Assembly (NCBI GenBank): GCA_030686115.1
Contig: CP131612.1
Span: 1,302,001-1,366,000 of the forward strand
Direction of reading: 5' to 3'
DNA: 64,000 bases
DNA from: Psychrobacter cibarius
GTDB taxonomy: Bacteria; Pseudomonadota; Gammaproteobacteria; Pseudomonadales; Moraxellaceae
Shown: positions 17,886 to 27,657 of the stretch, piece by piece
How the letters are laid out: each line of letters starts with the position of its first letter
How positions within the stretch are numbered: position 1 is the first letter of the stretch
Position numbers and translations under genes: made by a program
The notes under the pieces: generated by a model
The model's input: the letters and a program-made list of their open reading frames with translations, nothing else
The model's database searches: none
Told to the model about the DNA's origin: nothing

Positions 17886-20363
17886 ATGAACTCAGAAAAT
17901 AGTAAGTCTTATCTTTACAATGAAACATTGCCAATTGAGGGTATGACCTGTGCTTCCTGTGTGGGACGAGTGGAAAAAGTATTAAAAAAAGTTGAAGGTG
18001 TTGAAAATGCTGAGGTGAATCTAGCGACTGAAAACGCCATGATTTCCTCGTCTCAACCTTTAGATCTAATTGCAGTAACCAAAGCCGTAGAACGAGCCGG
18101 TTATAAGGTCTTGGCCTCTCAGCCGATTGAGTTGTCGATAGAAGGTATGACTTGTGCTTCCTGTGTTGGACGGGTAGAAAAAGCCTTAAAAAAAGTCGAG
18201 GGCGTACAACAAGCAAACGTCAACCTTGCTACTGAACGCGCATGGGTACAAGGCAACGCTCAAGTACAGAGCAGTGATTTGATTCAAGCCGTTAAAAAAG
18301 CGGGGTACACGGCTAAGCAGATTGAGCAGAATGCGCGTGTTCAACAGGATAAAAAAGCCACGGAACAGCAGCAGCTGAAACGAGATTTAGCGATCTCTTT
18401 AATTCTAGCCGTGCCTGTTTTTATTCTAGAAATGGGGTCACATATGATTCCAGCTTTTCATATGTGGGTTATGGACAATATCGGCACGCAACAAAGCTGG
18501 CTGATTCAATTTGTTTTGACCACGCTGGTACTTATCTTTCCAGGGCGACGTTTTTATCAAAAAGGTATTCCAGCATTATGGCGCTTGGCCCCAGATATGA
18601 ATTCATTGGTGGCGGTTGGCACACTGGCAGCTTATAGTTTTTCGCTAGTCGCAACATTTATTCCACAAGTTCTACCTGAGGGCACTGTGAATGTGTATTA
18701 CGAAGCGGCGGCTGTGATTGTGAGCTTAATTTTATTAGGGCGTTATTTTGAGGCAAAAGCCAAAGGGCGTACCTCTCAAGCCATTCAACACCTAGTGGGT
18801 ATGCAAGCAAAAACAGCACGTGTTCACCACAATGGGCAAGTGATTGAAGTGCCGATTGCAGAGGTGACCACAGAAACGATTGTTGAGATTCGTCCCGGTG
18901 AGCGTGTTCCAGTCGATGGTGAAGTCGTTGAAGGTCAAAGTTATATTGATGAATCCATGATTACAGGTGAACCCGTTCCTGTCAAAAAACAAGTCGGTGA
19001 TCAAGTGGTAGGAGGCACGGTCAATCAGAATGGAAACTTAAATTTTCGGGCAACTGCCATTGGAGAATCGTCGGTATTGGCGCAAATCATTCGCATGGTT
19101 GAACAGGCTCAAGGGTCTAAATTACCGATTCAGGCATTGGTTGATAAAGTCACTATGTGGTTTGTCCCCATAGTCATGCTCTTGGCAATGCTAACTTTTA
19201 TAGTCTGGTTTATTTTTGGTCCTGAACCTGCTTTGACGTTTGCTCTCGTCAATGCCGTTGCCGTCCTAATCATTGCTTGTCCCTGTGCAATGGGCTTGGC
19301 AACCCCTACCTCGATTATGGTGGGGACAGGTCGCGGTGCAGAAATGGGCGTCTTATTCCGCAAAGGTGAAGCATTACAAGCTTTACAAGACGTTCAAGTC
19401 ATTGCGGTCGATAAAACTGGAACATTGACTGAAGGCAAACCAACCTTAACAGATTTTTATGTCCAACCAGGGTTCGAACGTGAGCAAGTCTTGCGTATTG
19501 TGGCATCGGTTGAAGCAAAATCTGAACATCCCATTGCCCTAGCCATTGTTCAGGCCGCAGAGCAACAAAATATTAGCTTATTACCAATTACTACTTTTGA
19601 CTCTGTGACGGGATTTGGAATCAAAGCAGAAGTGGCAGGTCAAGCCGTTCATATTGGTGCTGATCGTTATATGCAGCAATTAGGACTTGATGTTACTTCC
19701 TTTAAAGACGAAGCCGCGCACTTAGGACAAGAAGCTAAAACCCCCATATATGTCGCGATTGACCAGAAGCTAGCAGCCATTATTGCCGTTGCAGATCCTA
19801 TTAAAGACACCACTTATGCCGCTATTGCAGGTTTACATCAACTGGGCTTAAAAGTAGCCATGATTACAGGCGACAATCGGCATACTGCGCAAGCGATTGC
19901 AGCAAAATTACATATTGATCAAGTGATCGCAGAAGTGTTGCCTGATGGAAAAGTAGATGCGATACATCAACTGCAACAACAATATGGACGAGTGGCTTTT
20001 GTTGGTGATGGTATTAATGATGCGCCCGCTCTTGCTCAAGCTGATGTCGGTCTGGCGATTGGGACAGGGACGGATGTGGCAATTGAAGCCGCAGATGTAG
20101 TGTTAATGTCAGGTAGTTTACAAGGGGTTCCTAATGCGATTGCTTTAAGTAAGGCCACCATCAAAAATATTCGACAAAATCTATTTTGGGCATTTTTCTA
20201 TAACATTGCTTTAATTCCAGTTGCCGCAGGGGTTTTATATCCAGCATTTGGAATTTTGTTGTCACCTATTTTTGCAGCAGGCGCAATGGCGCTATCCTCT
20301 GTTTTTGTGCTAGGTAATGCCTTACGCTTAAAGTATTTTCAGGTGCCAACGATTAAAGCATAG
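17886..20363 (+). CDS. copA: Cu+-exporting P1B-type ATPase
   Basis: This 825-residue copper pump has two N-terminal HMA domains, each with GMTCASC (Cys22/25 and Cys90/93), eight membrane helices, the copper channel motif [10 protein letters not shown] (about residue 464), the phosphorylation site DKTGTLTEG (about 508), SEHPIALAI and [19 protein letters not shown] followed by AMG and the C-terminal [16 protein letters not shown] helix are diagnostic of Cu+ transport. The ATG at 17886 has AGAGG just upstream; in-frame TTG 17865 and ATG 17871 are less likely. A CueR-type promoter precedes it, and a terminator separates it from the CueR gene. It shares little with the cadA gene nearby beyond family motifs, so it is not a recent duplicate. 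Confidence 0.95.
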   Translation: MNSENSKSYLYNETLPIEGMTCASCVGRVEKVLKKVEGVENAEVNLATENAMISSSQPLDLIAVTKAVERAGYKVLASQPIELSIEGMTCASCVGRVEKALKKVEGVQQANVNLATERAWVQGNAQVQSSDLIQAVKKAGYTAKQIEQNARVQQDKKATEQQQLKRDLAISLILAVPVFILEMGSHMIPAFHMWVMDNIGTQQSWLIQFVLTTLVLIFPGRRFYQKGIPALWRLAPDMNSLVAVGTLAAYSFSLVATFIPQVLPEGTVNVYYEAAAVIVSLILLGRYFEAKAKGRTSQAIQHLVGMQAKTARVHHNGQVIEVPIAEVTTETIVEIRPGERVPVDGEVVEGQSYIDESMITGEPVPVKKQVGDQVVGGTVNQNGNLNFRATAIGESSVLAQIIRMVEQAQGSKLPIQALVDKVTMWFVPIVMLLAMLTFIVWFIFGPEPALTFALVNAVAVLIIACPCAMGLATPTSIMVGTGRGAEMGVLFRKGEALQALQDVQVIAVDKTGTLTEGKPTLTDFYVQPGFEREQVLRIVASVEAKSEHPIALAIVQAAEQQNISLLPITTFDSVTGFGIKAEVAGQAVHIGADRYMQQLGLDVTSFKDEAAHLGQEAKTPIYVAIDQKLAAIIAVADPIKDTTYAAIAGLHQLGLKVAMITGDNRHTAQAIAAKLHIDQVIAEVLPDGKVDAIHQLQQQYGRVAFVGDGINDAPALAQADVGLAIGTGTDVAIEAADVVLMSGSLQGVPNAIALSKATIKNIRQNLFWAFFYNIALIPVAAGVLYPAFGILLSPIFAAGAMALSSVFVLGNALRLKYFQVPTIKA

Positions 20364-20377
20364 ATTATATTAAGATA

Positions 20378-20412
20378 GGGTTAAAGTAGCCGTTTGGCTT
20401 TAACCCTTTTTA
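20378..20412 (+). terminator. Rho-independent terminator after copA
   Basis: GGGTTAAA...TTTAACCC with an inner GCC/GGC stem and a TTTTT tail lies between copA and cueR, so cueR is probably expressed by read-through or from a weak local promoter. Confidence 0.88.
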
Positions 20413-20428
20413 TATCAGGAGCAAAGTT

Positions 20429-20821
20429 ATGAATATCGGTCAAGCGTCAGAGCAATCGGGAATCTCTCCCAAAATGATCCGCTATTATGAACAGATCGGG
20501 TTGCTTGATGCCGCAAAACGCTCAAATTCAGGGTATCGAATCTATTCTACACAAGATATAAAAGACTTATGCTTTTTGAGACAGGCTCGTGATTTAGGTT
20601 TTTCGTCCAAACAGATGAAAGAGTTGCTTGATTTGCGGAAAAATACAGATCGGCAGAGTGCTGATGTTAAACAATTGACACTGAAACACATAGAAACCTT
20701 AAATCAAAAAATAGCTCAATTGCAAGATATGGTGAGCTCACTACAGATTTCAGCTGATCATTGCTCAGGTGATGCAAACGCAGATTGTGCCATATTAAAA
20801 GATCTTGAAAAGAGTAAATAA
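20429..20821 (+). CDS. cueR: Copper-responsive MerR-family regulator
   Basis: This 130-residue protein has the MerR helix-turn-helix (IGQASEQSGISPKMIRYYEQIGLL, residues 3-26) and the CueR metal loop near its C-terminus (CSGDANADCAIL, two Cys about eight residues apart), which binds a single Cu(I). It follows copA on the same strand after a terminator. It most likely controls the two mirrored CueR-type promoters upstream of copA and the chaperone gene. AGGAGC precedes its ATG at a good distance. Confidence 0.93.
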   Translation: MNIGQASEQSGISPKMIRYYEQIGLLDAAKRSNSGYRIYSTQDIKDLCFLRQARDLGFSSKQMKELLDLRKNTDRQSADVKQLTLKHIETLNQKIAQLQDMVSSLQISADHCSGDANADCAILKDLEKSK

Positions 20822-21253
20822 AATAAATTAGATATAATCTTACCTGTTTTTTATGCATATCTCAGTCTGAAAAAACATGTGTCTAAAAGAATACTTTCAG
20901 AAAAAATTAAGGCTATGGTTCCCTAGTGAGGACTTGAACACTCGGCTGTAGTTTAAAGATGACAATGGTTTGAGATATTTAGATAATTAAAGTGTACTTC
21001 GGTGTGTACATGCATTGGGATTTTCGAGGGTATTTCAAGTTACTTTTAATTTATCATAACGTCTGTTAAGCGAAGCTTATTTTCTTGTCAGATCATTGTA
21101 TCCCATCAATAGCTTATTGCGCTCAGCTGTTAGGCTTTAACACTAATGTGGTGCGATTGGACAGTAGTTAATTATCAAAAAGCATGTTAGGCGTTGATTA
21201 TAATAGGTATATTATCAGTCACAAACCTTATAATTCTAAAAAATAGAGTAAAA
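20822..21253. other. AT-rich gene-free region before the ABC-F gene
   Basis: No supported gene, tRNA or terminator is seen in about 430 bp. It holds TGGTTCCCTAG at 20916-20926, mirrored with one mismatch beyond the ABC-F gene (22850-22860), and several TTAGGC/TTAAGC-like words that do not form a convincing attC site. Confidence 0.5.
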
Positions 21254-22837
21254 ATGCAAAATTTAATCGAAGCAAAACAGTTAAGCTTAAACTTCCCTGA
21301 TTCGCCTTTGCCATTGTTTTCAGGAATTGATCTATTCTTGACTGATGAATTACAAGCACTTATTGGCAGAAATGGAGTAGGAAAATCCTATTTAGCAGCA
21401 ATATTAGCGGATAAATTAAAACCTAGTGAAGGAAGCGTACATCGCTTTTGCAATATAGGTTATGTGGCTCAAGGTGAGACAGTATTAACAGGAACAGCAG
21501 GTGATATTTTAGGTACAAGTCAGATACAGCAAATCAGCAACCGAGTCCTAGATGGTAAAGGCACACTAGAAGACTTTAGCTTTATGGATGATAAATGGAA
21601 TTGGGAGGTTGAAACAGAAGCGCTTTTAGCAGAAGGGGAGCTAACACTAGATATACTTGATCGTCCGTTTAAGACGCTAAGCGGTGGCGAACAAACACGT
21701 CTAAAGCTATTGGCACTTAAAAAACAAGGTTGTGATTTTTTAATACTTGATGAGCCAAGCAATCATTTAGATCGTGATGGGCGTACGTGGCTTGCGCAGT
21801 GGTTAAAAAATTTTAGCGGTGGCGTTTTATTAATAACGCACGATACCATCTTGCTAGAGCATGTACAGATTGTTTATGAGCTAACTCCCACAGGACTATC
21901 TGTTAGTCATGGTGGTTGGCATGATTGGCTACAAAGTCAGGAGCAATTGCTTCTAGGCGCTCAAAGAGAGGCAGCTCAAACAAAAAAAGAGTTGCAACAA
22001 GCCAAACGTGATCAGCAAATTGCTCAAGAGAAAACTGAACAGCGTCAAAGTCGCGGTAAAAATCAGCGCAAAGATAGCAATCAAAGTAAAATTTTTTTAG
22101 ACCGTGAATTAGGACGTTCTGAAGCTACACAATCACGCAAAGCTAAGCTTCATGATGATCGAACACAAAATGCAGCTGATCAAGCAGCCAGTGCTAAGGC
22201 TCAGCTAGAGATCATAGAGCCGCTAGCAATTGTCACCGCACCCCCTGAAGCTGCTAGCAATCCTCTTTTGCATTTATCTAACATCGTTCTACCGTTTGGT
22301 GCGACAGCGCCTATTAGCCTAATTATGAATAAAGGTGAACGTATTGCTATCACTGGTAAAAACGGCAGCGGAAAATCTACACTATTAAAAGTAATATCAG
22401 GTCAGCTTGAGGCAAAGCAAGGTGAAGTAGCAGTGACTGAGTCCTATCGTTTTATGGATCAGAATTTTTCTTTTCTTGATAAGGAGTTATCAGCACTAGA
22501 TAATTTTCATCAGCAATCACCTGGCTGGACAGAAGACTTATATCGGACTCGATTAGCACAGCTTAGAATCAAAGGTGACGCTGCAATAAAACCAGTTCAT
22601 ACCCTAAGCGGTGGTGAGCAACTCAAAGTCGCTTTGGCGTGCTTATTTTGTGGTGCTACTGCGCCTGCATTATTACTATTAGATGAGCCAGACAATCACT
22701 TGGACATAGAATCAAAAAATTTGCTTCAGCAAGCATTACATGATTACACAGGCGCGCTCATTTTAGTTTCTCATGACGAAAAATTTATAGAAGCTATTGG
22801 TAATATGGATTACATAAAATTAGAGAATACAGTTTAG
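21254..22837 (+). CDS. ABC-F family ATPase
   Basis: This 527-residue soluble protein has two ABC cassettes and no membrane segments. The first has Walker A GRNGVGKS (about residues 37-44), signature TLSGGEQTRLKL and Walker B FLILDEPSNHLD. The second has GKNGSGKST (about 370), TLSGGEQLKVAL and LLLLDEPDNHLD. A long, charged, Gln/Lys-rich linker (about 230-320) joins them. ABC-F proteins act on ribosomes, either in translation or in protection against antibiotics; which applies here is not visible. The frame is open upstream to 21194, but the ATG at 21254 gives a normal ABC-F N-terminus. Base composition is more AT-rich than the neighbours, and it sits directly behind the metal-resistance block, so acquisition by transfer is possible. 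Confidence 0.88.
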   Translation: MQNLIEAKQLSLNFPDSPLPLFSGIDLFLTDELQALIGRNGVGKSYLAAILADKLKPSEGSVHRFCNIGYVAQGETVLTGTAGDILGTSQIQQISNRVLDGKGTLEDFSFMDDKWNWEVETEALLAEGELTLDILDRPFKTLSGGEQTRLKLLALKKQGCDFLILDEPSNHLDRDGRTWLAQWLKNFSGGVLLITHDTILLEHVQIVYELTPTGLSVSHGGWHDWLQSQEQLLLGAQREAAQTKKELQQAKRDQQIAQEKTEQRQSRGKNQRKDSNQSKIFLDRELGRSEATQSRKAKLHDDRTQNAADQAASAKAQLEIIEPLAIVTAPPEAASNPLLHLSNIVLPFGATAPISLIMNKGERIAITGKNGSGKSTLLKVISGQLEAKQGEVAVTESYRFMDQNFSFLDKELSALDNFHQQSPGWTEDLYRTRLAQLRIKGDAAIKPVHTLSGGEQLKVALACLFCGATAPALLLLDEPDNHLDIESKNLLQQALHDYTGALILVSHDEKFIEAIGNMDYIKLENTV

Positions 22838-22968
22838 AATGGCATACCCCAAGGGAACCAGCTATTTCAGCCCTCATGCGTATTAGTAGACTACTTAAAA
22901 TAGACTGCTATAATGGAACCACTTATAACAGACTATAAAAAATTTAACACGACAACCTCCTGTCCTAT

Positions 22969-23436
22969 TTAACCAAATACCCGCCATAATATCCAAAATA
23001 ATCCAGCCATAATGATGGCAATAACCAATAGCCGTTTCAGCCAATAGGGCATCAGCGGTTTTTTATAGCCTAAATCATTAAGCTGGCTGTCCACACCATT
23101 TTGCAGGCTCTTGAATCCTCGACTTTGCTTAGTCGTTTTGACGCGATTTTTGATCAGCTGTCCAGTTTCATCCTCAGCACCTTGCTCTCTATCAAAGCTA
23201 ATAGCATGGTTAGGAATGCCTTGCTTGCTGGCGATAGTGTTGAGTTTTTGCTGCTGCTTTACCTTTAATTGTGTCTCATAGGCATCAATCCTATTCTTGG
23301 CGTCATCCATACTAATGCCTTCATCTGCCGCCAAAGCCTTGATCGCCATCACTAAATTGTTTTTTTCGATCATCATGATGACGTCTCTTGGCAGCTTTGG
23401 GTTGACTGGTTTTGAGCTAGGGTCGGGGTTAAACAT
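22969..23436 (-). CDS. Small protein with C-terminal membrane anchor and L7/L12-like N-terminal motif
   Basis: This 155-residue product has no recognised family assignment. Residues 15-55 (LPRDVIMMIEKNNLVMAIKALAADEGISMDDAKNRID) resemble the C-terminal domain of ribosomal protein L7/L12 as reused in small bacterial proteins. The middle is hydrophilic with many Lys and Gln. The end (residues 130-153) is one hydrophobic helix, so it is probably tail-anchored with the bulk in the cytoplasm. It lies downstream of ppa on the same strand, but a terminator separates them. Function unknown. Confidence 0.7.
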   Translation of the reverse strand: MFNPDPSSKPVNPKLPRDVIMMIEKNNLVMAIKALAADEGISMDDAKNRIDAYETQLKVKQQQKLNTIASKQGIPNHAISFDREQGAEDETGQLIKNRVKTTKQSRGFKSLQNGVDSQLNDLGYKKPLMPYWLKRLLVIAIIMAGLFWILWRVFG

Positions 23437-23513
23437 GACTGTCCTTATGGCGATATGAAAAATAGGTATCGATAGTGTTGATTATTATAACCATTTTACA
23501 GCAGTAATATTCA

Positions 23514-23553
23514 ATCAAAAAAATACCGCAATCACGATAATGACTGCGGTATT
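23514..23553 (-). terminator. Terminator of ppa
   Basis: A 9-bp perfect stem AATACCGCA/TGCGGTATT about 45 bp after the ppa stop is followed on the minus strand by a T run. Confidence 0.85.
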
Positions 23554-23597
23554 TTGATAGCTATCCTTTATTAGTATTTCTGCCAATTTTTGATAGC

Positions 23598-24128
23598 CTA
23601 TAGGTCTTTCCAGCGTTGGATAGACTCTTTGATGACTTCTTTTGCTTCTGCAACATCGCCCCAAGATTCAACGACCGTAGTGCCTGGTTTTTTCAGATCT
23701 TTATAGTGGCTGAAATGGAACTCTAACTGGTTGATTAGCTGCTTTGGTAGATCCGCTAGGCTGTTATAAGCATTGCCTGTATCACGGTCGTCAGCAGGTA
23801 CGACGACGATCTTGTCATCGACTTCGCCATCATCAACGAACTTCATCACACCAATGACTTTGGCTTTTAAGAAAATACCAGTTGGTAGCGGCTGCTCAGT
23901 CAGTAATAACACATCAAGCTCATCACCATCTTCGTCAAGCGTTTGCGGGATAAAACCATAGTTACAAGGCTTGGCAAAAATCTGTGGATCAATACGATCA
24001 AGCTCAAATACCGCCAGTTCACGATTCCACTCAATTTTATGGCTGCTACCAGCTGGGATTTCTACTACTACGTTGATAATGCCGCCGTCTACATCGCCTG
24101 CGTCCAAAATTTTGTTAAAATCTGCCAT
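23598..24128 (-). CDS. ppa: Inorganic pyrophosphatase (family I)
   Basis: This cytoplasmic Mg2+-dependent enzyme splits pyrophosphate and so drives biosynthetic reactions. The product has 176 residues, the usual bacterial length. Conserved elements include EIPAGSSHKIEW, the CNYGFIPQT strand, the DEDGDELDVLLL acidic metal site and KVIGVMKFVDDGEVDDKIV. The ATG at 24128 has GGAG seven bases upstream; the TTG four codons earlier is discounted. It has its own terminator. The upstream gene lipB is on the same strand about 200 bp away. Confidence 0.96.
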   Translation of the reverse strand: MADFNKILDAGDVDGGIINVVVEIPAGSSHKIEWNRELAVFELDRIDPQIFAKPCNYGFIPQTLDEDGDELDVLLLTEQPLPTGIFLKAKVIGVMKFVDDGEVDDKIVVVPADDRDTGNAYNSLADLPKQLINQLEFHFSHYKDLKKPGTTVVESWGDVAEAKEVIKESIQRWKDL

Positions 24129-24327
24129 AAAGTACTCCAATTTGCTTTTGTTTTAAGTGCTTGAATAATAAGTGATGATAAAAGAATAACGTCGCGGCAC
24201 TGCGATATTATCACTGTGCCCAATATGTGCCGCCTGCGATTATAACAAGTTTGACTCAAATTTTCTCACAATGCTTAAGTCTAAGCGTGCACGATATTAT
24301 GCAAAAAAAGATTATGCAAAAATGGAC

Positions 24328-25164
24328 TCAAAGAACCCACTTGGGTACGAGTGCACGTAGCTCAATGAGTCCGGCATGACGCTTAGCAATGTTATCAATA
24401 AGTTTTTGGGTCACTTGCTCATAGCTTAAGGCTTCACCAGTTTGTTCATCTGACTCTTTTTGCATAGCCACAAAGTCGGATAACCGTAACATTTGCATCC
24501 CCGCATAGCCGCACGGATTAATCGCATTAAATGCGGACAAGTCACAATTTAAATTAAGCGCAATACCGTGATAGCTAAATCCATGTTTAATTTTGAAGCC
24601 TAACGATGCCATTTTTCCAAGCATAATTTTATCATCGACGGAGGTACTGTTGGCTGGTGCATCGGTATCGGTATTGTCATCCGCTACAGATGTATCAGCA
24701 TATAGATAAACACCGGGTGCGTCACGGCGCGCATGGGCGCTGATGGCTGTTGTGTCTGATGAAGCAGGATTTTGCAAACAGTCATTAATGACATCTTCGA
24801 TTGCTTGCTCGGCATGCGAGACCAAGTTGCGCACACTCCAGCCCAAGCTATTCAAATCGAACAACCAATAAATAACCAGCTGGCCGTGACCATGCCATGT
24901 CACTTGACCGCCGCGATCCGTTTTTATAATAGGCGTATTGGTACGTTGCAAGATATGCTCTTCTTTACCTGCTTGCCCTAAAGTATAGACATCATTGTGA
25001 TCGACAATCCATAATTCGTCAGGTGTGCGCAGTCCTTGCTGTTTTTTTAAGTCAATACGCGCAAGTGTACGTGCTAGCATCGCATCGAGAGTGGGAACGT
25101 AATCGGCTGTTGTTAGAGATTTGCTGATCAGTGTGTCATTAAGCTGTTGCGTGGTGTTTTGCAT
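24328..25164 (-). CDS. lipB: Octanoyltransferase
   Basis: LipB moves octanoate from acyl-carrier protein to lipoyl domains, the first step of lipoate synthesis. The catalytic pattern is complete: RGGQVTWHGHGQLVIY, the Lys in KMASLGFKIKHGFSYHGIALN, and the acyl-accepting Cys in INPCGYAGM. At 278 residues it is longer than the usual 210-240, because a low-complexity stretch of about 40 residues (SSDTTAISAHARR and a Asp/Thr/Ala-rich part with TDTDAP) sits between the two halves of the active site. The open frame extends to a GTG at 25209, so the start is not certain. No lipA is adjacent. Confidence 0.92.
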   Translation of the reverse strand: MQNTTQQLNDTLISKSLTTADYVPTLDAMLARTLARIDLKKQQGLRTPDELWIVDHNDVYTLGQAGKEEHILQRTNTPIIKTDRGGQVTWHGHGQLVIYWLFDLNSLGWSVRNLVSHAEQAIEDVINDCLQNPASSDTTAISAHARRDAPGVYLYADTSVADDNTDTDAPANSTSVDDKIMLGKMASLGFKIKHGFSYHGIALNLNCDLSAFNAINPCGYAGMQMLRLSDFVAMQKESDEQTGEALSYEQVTQKLIDNIAKRHAGLIELRALVPKWVL

Positions 25165-25528
25165 GAGAGTCGCAGTCTTATTGTGGTCTGGTTCGAAGAG
25201 GTGTATCACTGATATTCAGTCGTGATATCGATAGTGAGTGTAGCAGTTTTTGCGATTGGTACCCAAGATTATCTCTGGTCACGCTGTAAAACTCAACAAT
25301 CAAAACACTGATAAATGCCCTAACGGAGTAGCCATAATAAGCAAAATTTCTCAGTGCTTAATATGAAATTTCTAGCATTGTGATGCGTGTTTATAGACAG
25401 TTATTTCATACAGACGCAGGAGTCAACTTAATGTGCTGTTCATTGATTCGTTGATGCGCTACATTAAAGTGCAATGAATGGAATCGCATTACTTATGTTC
25501 AGGGGTTGCCATCAATGTAACCCGCTGA

Positions 25529-25704
25529 CTAGGGCGTGTCCTCAATTCAATCGATTATCCTCTAAATGGGCTAAAAATGGCTAAATTTTGCCAAACATCG
25601 TCAAATAGCTTCTTAATATCTCGATATTATTTGCGCTACTTTCCTTGTTTGACGGCAATTTATCTCATGTTTATCACCATCTTTAAAATGAGGACAAGCC
25701 CTAG
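25529..25704. mobile_element. MITE-like element, copy A (176 bp)
   Basis: The element is bounded by CTAG on both sides, with inverted ends GGGCGTGTCCTCA and (reverse complement) GGGCTTGTCCTCA. Its interior is almost identical to copy D at 55119 (shared core around GGCTAAATTTTGCCAAAC). It has no coding capacity. It lies 62 bp before the ALDH start, so it may supply or displace that promoter. CTAG fits the YTAR target duplication known for IS5-type elements; that link is inferred. Confidence 0.82.
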
Positions 25705-25766
25705 AAATACAGAGTCTCTAACCCAATATAGTATATTGACTCCAACGCAGATGACAAGGAAGATAA

Positions 25767-27251
25767 ATGACAGATAATAATCAAAACATGAATGAGCAGA
25801 CCTCAATCGACACGGATATGTTGCAGCAACCAGTGCCAAAATCGCCTAGTATTGCTCATACGGTTGATGAGATGCGAGCGCAATTTTTACGCTTACAAAC
25901 ACTCAGTCGCACGCAGCCAATCAATGACTGGGCCACTCGTGAAACCCAACTAGACAGTCTAGAGGTTATGCTTAGCGATAACCAAGCCAGTTTCGCCAAA
26001 GCGATCAGTGCCGACTTTGGTTATCGTAGCGAATCAGAGACCCAGTTTGCCGAGTTGTTTCCTAGCTTTACTGGTATCAGTCATGCCAAAAAGCACGGTA
26101 AAAAATGGATGAAAGTTCAGCGGGCTTCTATTTCAGCGCTGTATATGCCAGCTCATAATGAAATCCAGCCTCAGCCATTGGGCGTGGTTGGTATCATGGT
26201 GCCTTGGAACTATCCGCTATTTTTAGCAGTAGGACCGATGATTGATGCACTCACTGCTGGCAACAGAGTTATGATCAAGATGAGTGAAGCGGCACCGCAG
26301 TTCGCCCAAGCATTTGCCAGTGCGATTGCTCGTTATTTTTCACCAGACATGATTTGTGTCGTACTGGGTGAGGTAGACATTGCAGTTGCTTTTAGTGAGC
26401 TGCCTTTTGATCATCTGCTTTATACGGGCTCTACGGCTGTGGGCAAAAAAGTCATGGCGGCGGCGGCTCCTAACTTAACACCCGTCACGCTCGAGCTGGG
26501 CGGTAAATCACCGGTCGTCGTGTTAGAGGGCGCAAACTTAGAAAACGCCGTCAATCGTGTGATGATGGGCAAAACACTAAATGCGGGTCAGACTTGTATT
26601 GCCCCTGATTATGTACTGATTCAGCGCCAATATCATGAAGAGTTTATTCGTTTAGCAAAAGAGTGGATGGAAAAGCACTATCCAAATATTGAGAGCAATC
26701 CAGATTACTCACGTATTATCAATGGCGAGCAATTTAAGCGTGTCAAAGGCTATCTAGATGCATTATCGAGCGATGGGATTCATAAGCTTACTGATGCTGA
26801 GTCTAATATCGAAACGCGTCTAATGCCGCCTGTCATCGTGAGTGAGCCTGCCCCTGATAGTGATGTGATGCAGGACGAGATTTTTGCGCCGATTTTGCCA
26901 TTGATGCATTACGATACGCTTGATGATGCCATTCATTTTGTCAACGAGCGACCACGCCCACTGGCGCTATATGTTTTTGGTGATAACTATAACGCCTTAG
27001 AGAAAGTACGTAACAATACGGTCTCTGGTGGCCTATGTATTAATGAAGTGCTGATACATGTTGCCCAGCATGACTTACCGTTTGGCGGGGTTGGCGATTC
27101 AGGAACGGGGGCTTACCATGGTAAAGCGGGATTCGAGCGTCTTAGCCATATGAAACCAGTATTTGTACAATCCAAGCTGAATGGGTTGAATTTGTTGTTG
27201 CCACCTTATGGCGGGTTGTTTAAAAAAGCCATGGCAATGTTTTTAAAATAA
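25767..27251 (+). CDS. Coniferyl-aldehyde-dehydrogenase-like NAD(P)+-dependent ALDH
   Basis: This 494-residue aldehyde dehydrogenase oxidises aldehydes to acids. Landmarks are VPWNYPLFLAVGP (cofactor and Asn), FDHLLYTGSTAVGKKV, ELGGKSPVVV with the general-base Glu, and AGQTCIAPDYVL with the catalytic Cys. The CIAPDYVL wording and the GVGDSGTGAYHG ending, together with the hydrophobic C-terminal tail (LLLPPYGGLFKKAMAMFLK), follow the coniferyl aldehyde dehydrogenase/fatty aldehyde dehydrogenase group. The actual substrate may be a long-chain fatty aldehyde; the Acr1-like reductase in the same window makes that attractive but unproven. AAGGAAG precedes the ATG. Confidence 0.9.
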   Translation: MTDNNQNMNEQTSIDTDMLQQPVPKSPSIAHTVDEMRAQFLRLQTLSRTQPINDWATRETQLDSLEVMLSDNQASFAKAISADFGYRSESETQFAELFPSFTGISHAKKHGKKWMKVQRASISALYMPAHNEIQPQPLGVVGIMVPWNYPLFLAVGPMIDALTAGNRVMIKMSEAAPQFAQAFASAIARYFSPDMICVVLGEVDIAVAFSELPFDHLLYTGSTAVGKKVMAAAAPNLTPVTLELGGKSPVVVLEGANLENAVNRVMMGKTLNAGQTCIAPDYVLIQRQYHEEFIRLAKEWMEKHYPNIESNPDYSRIINGEQFKRVKGYLDALSSDGIHKLTDAESNIETRLMPPVIVSEPAPDSDVMQDEIFAPILPLMHYDTLDDAIHFVNERPRPLALYVFGDNYNALEKVRNNTVSGGLCINEVLIHVAQHDLPFGGVGDSGTGAYHGKAGFERLSHMKPVFVQSKLNGLNLLLPPYGGLFKKAMAMFLK

Positions 27252-27340
27252 CAAATGCTAAAGCGAGAAAAGTTGACATAGCTTTCTTTCAAGCAAACAA
27301 AAATACTTAATCATTGTGAGCAATCATATAAGCAACGTCA

Positions 27341-27378
27341 AAAAATAGCATCTATCTCAATAGGTGCTATTTTTTTGT
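27341..27378 (+). terminator. Terminator after the ALDH gene
   Basis: AATAGCATCTAT pairs with ATAGGTGCTATT (one G-T pair) around a 4-nt loop, followed by seven T. Confidence 0.85.
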
Positions 27379-27500
27379 ATAAAAGTAAACGATAAAAAAT
27401 TAATGAGCATTTGTCATCTTGTCTATAAATCGCTACACTTTGTAGTGAGTCTAAACGATTGCAATATTAGTTTTAGATGAAGACGTTGCCTAGTCTTCAA

Positions 27501-27576
27501 CGACTGAATGAGCCATCAGCGACTGAATGAGCCATCAGCGACTGAATGAGCCATCAGCGACTGAATGAGTCATAAG
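27501..27576. repeat. Four tandem 19-bp repeats upstream of the betaine ABC transporter
   Basis: The unit CGACTGAATGAGCCATCAG occurs three times exactly (27501, 27520, 27539), and a fourth time with two substitutions (27558). There are no spacers. It lies 82 bp before the transporter start. No open frame crosses it meaningfully, and copy number could vary by slippage. Confidence 0.9.
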
Positions 27577-27657
27577 CAGTACACGCTTGGCGTAAAGCAA
27601 TAATATTATTGACTTGGGCGTTAATTTCCATAATAAAAATTATAAATAGGACATCTT

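Noticed and set aside
21060..21200. attC-like words (TTAGGC, TTTAAC, GTTAAGC) before the ABC-F gene, suggesting an integron cassette
   Set aside because: The words do not pair into an attC-type folded site with both core motifs at the right spacing, and no integrase is present.
25577..25777. 66-codon open frame overlapping MITE copy A
   Set aside because: It is formed by the mobile element and overlaps the ALDH start; no support as a gene.
27501..27576. Possible CRISPR array
   Set aside because: The repeats are directly adjacent with no spacers, and there are no cas genes.
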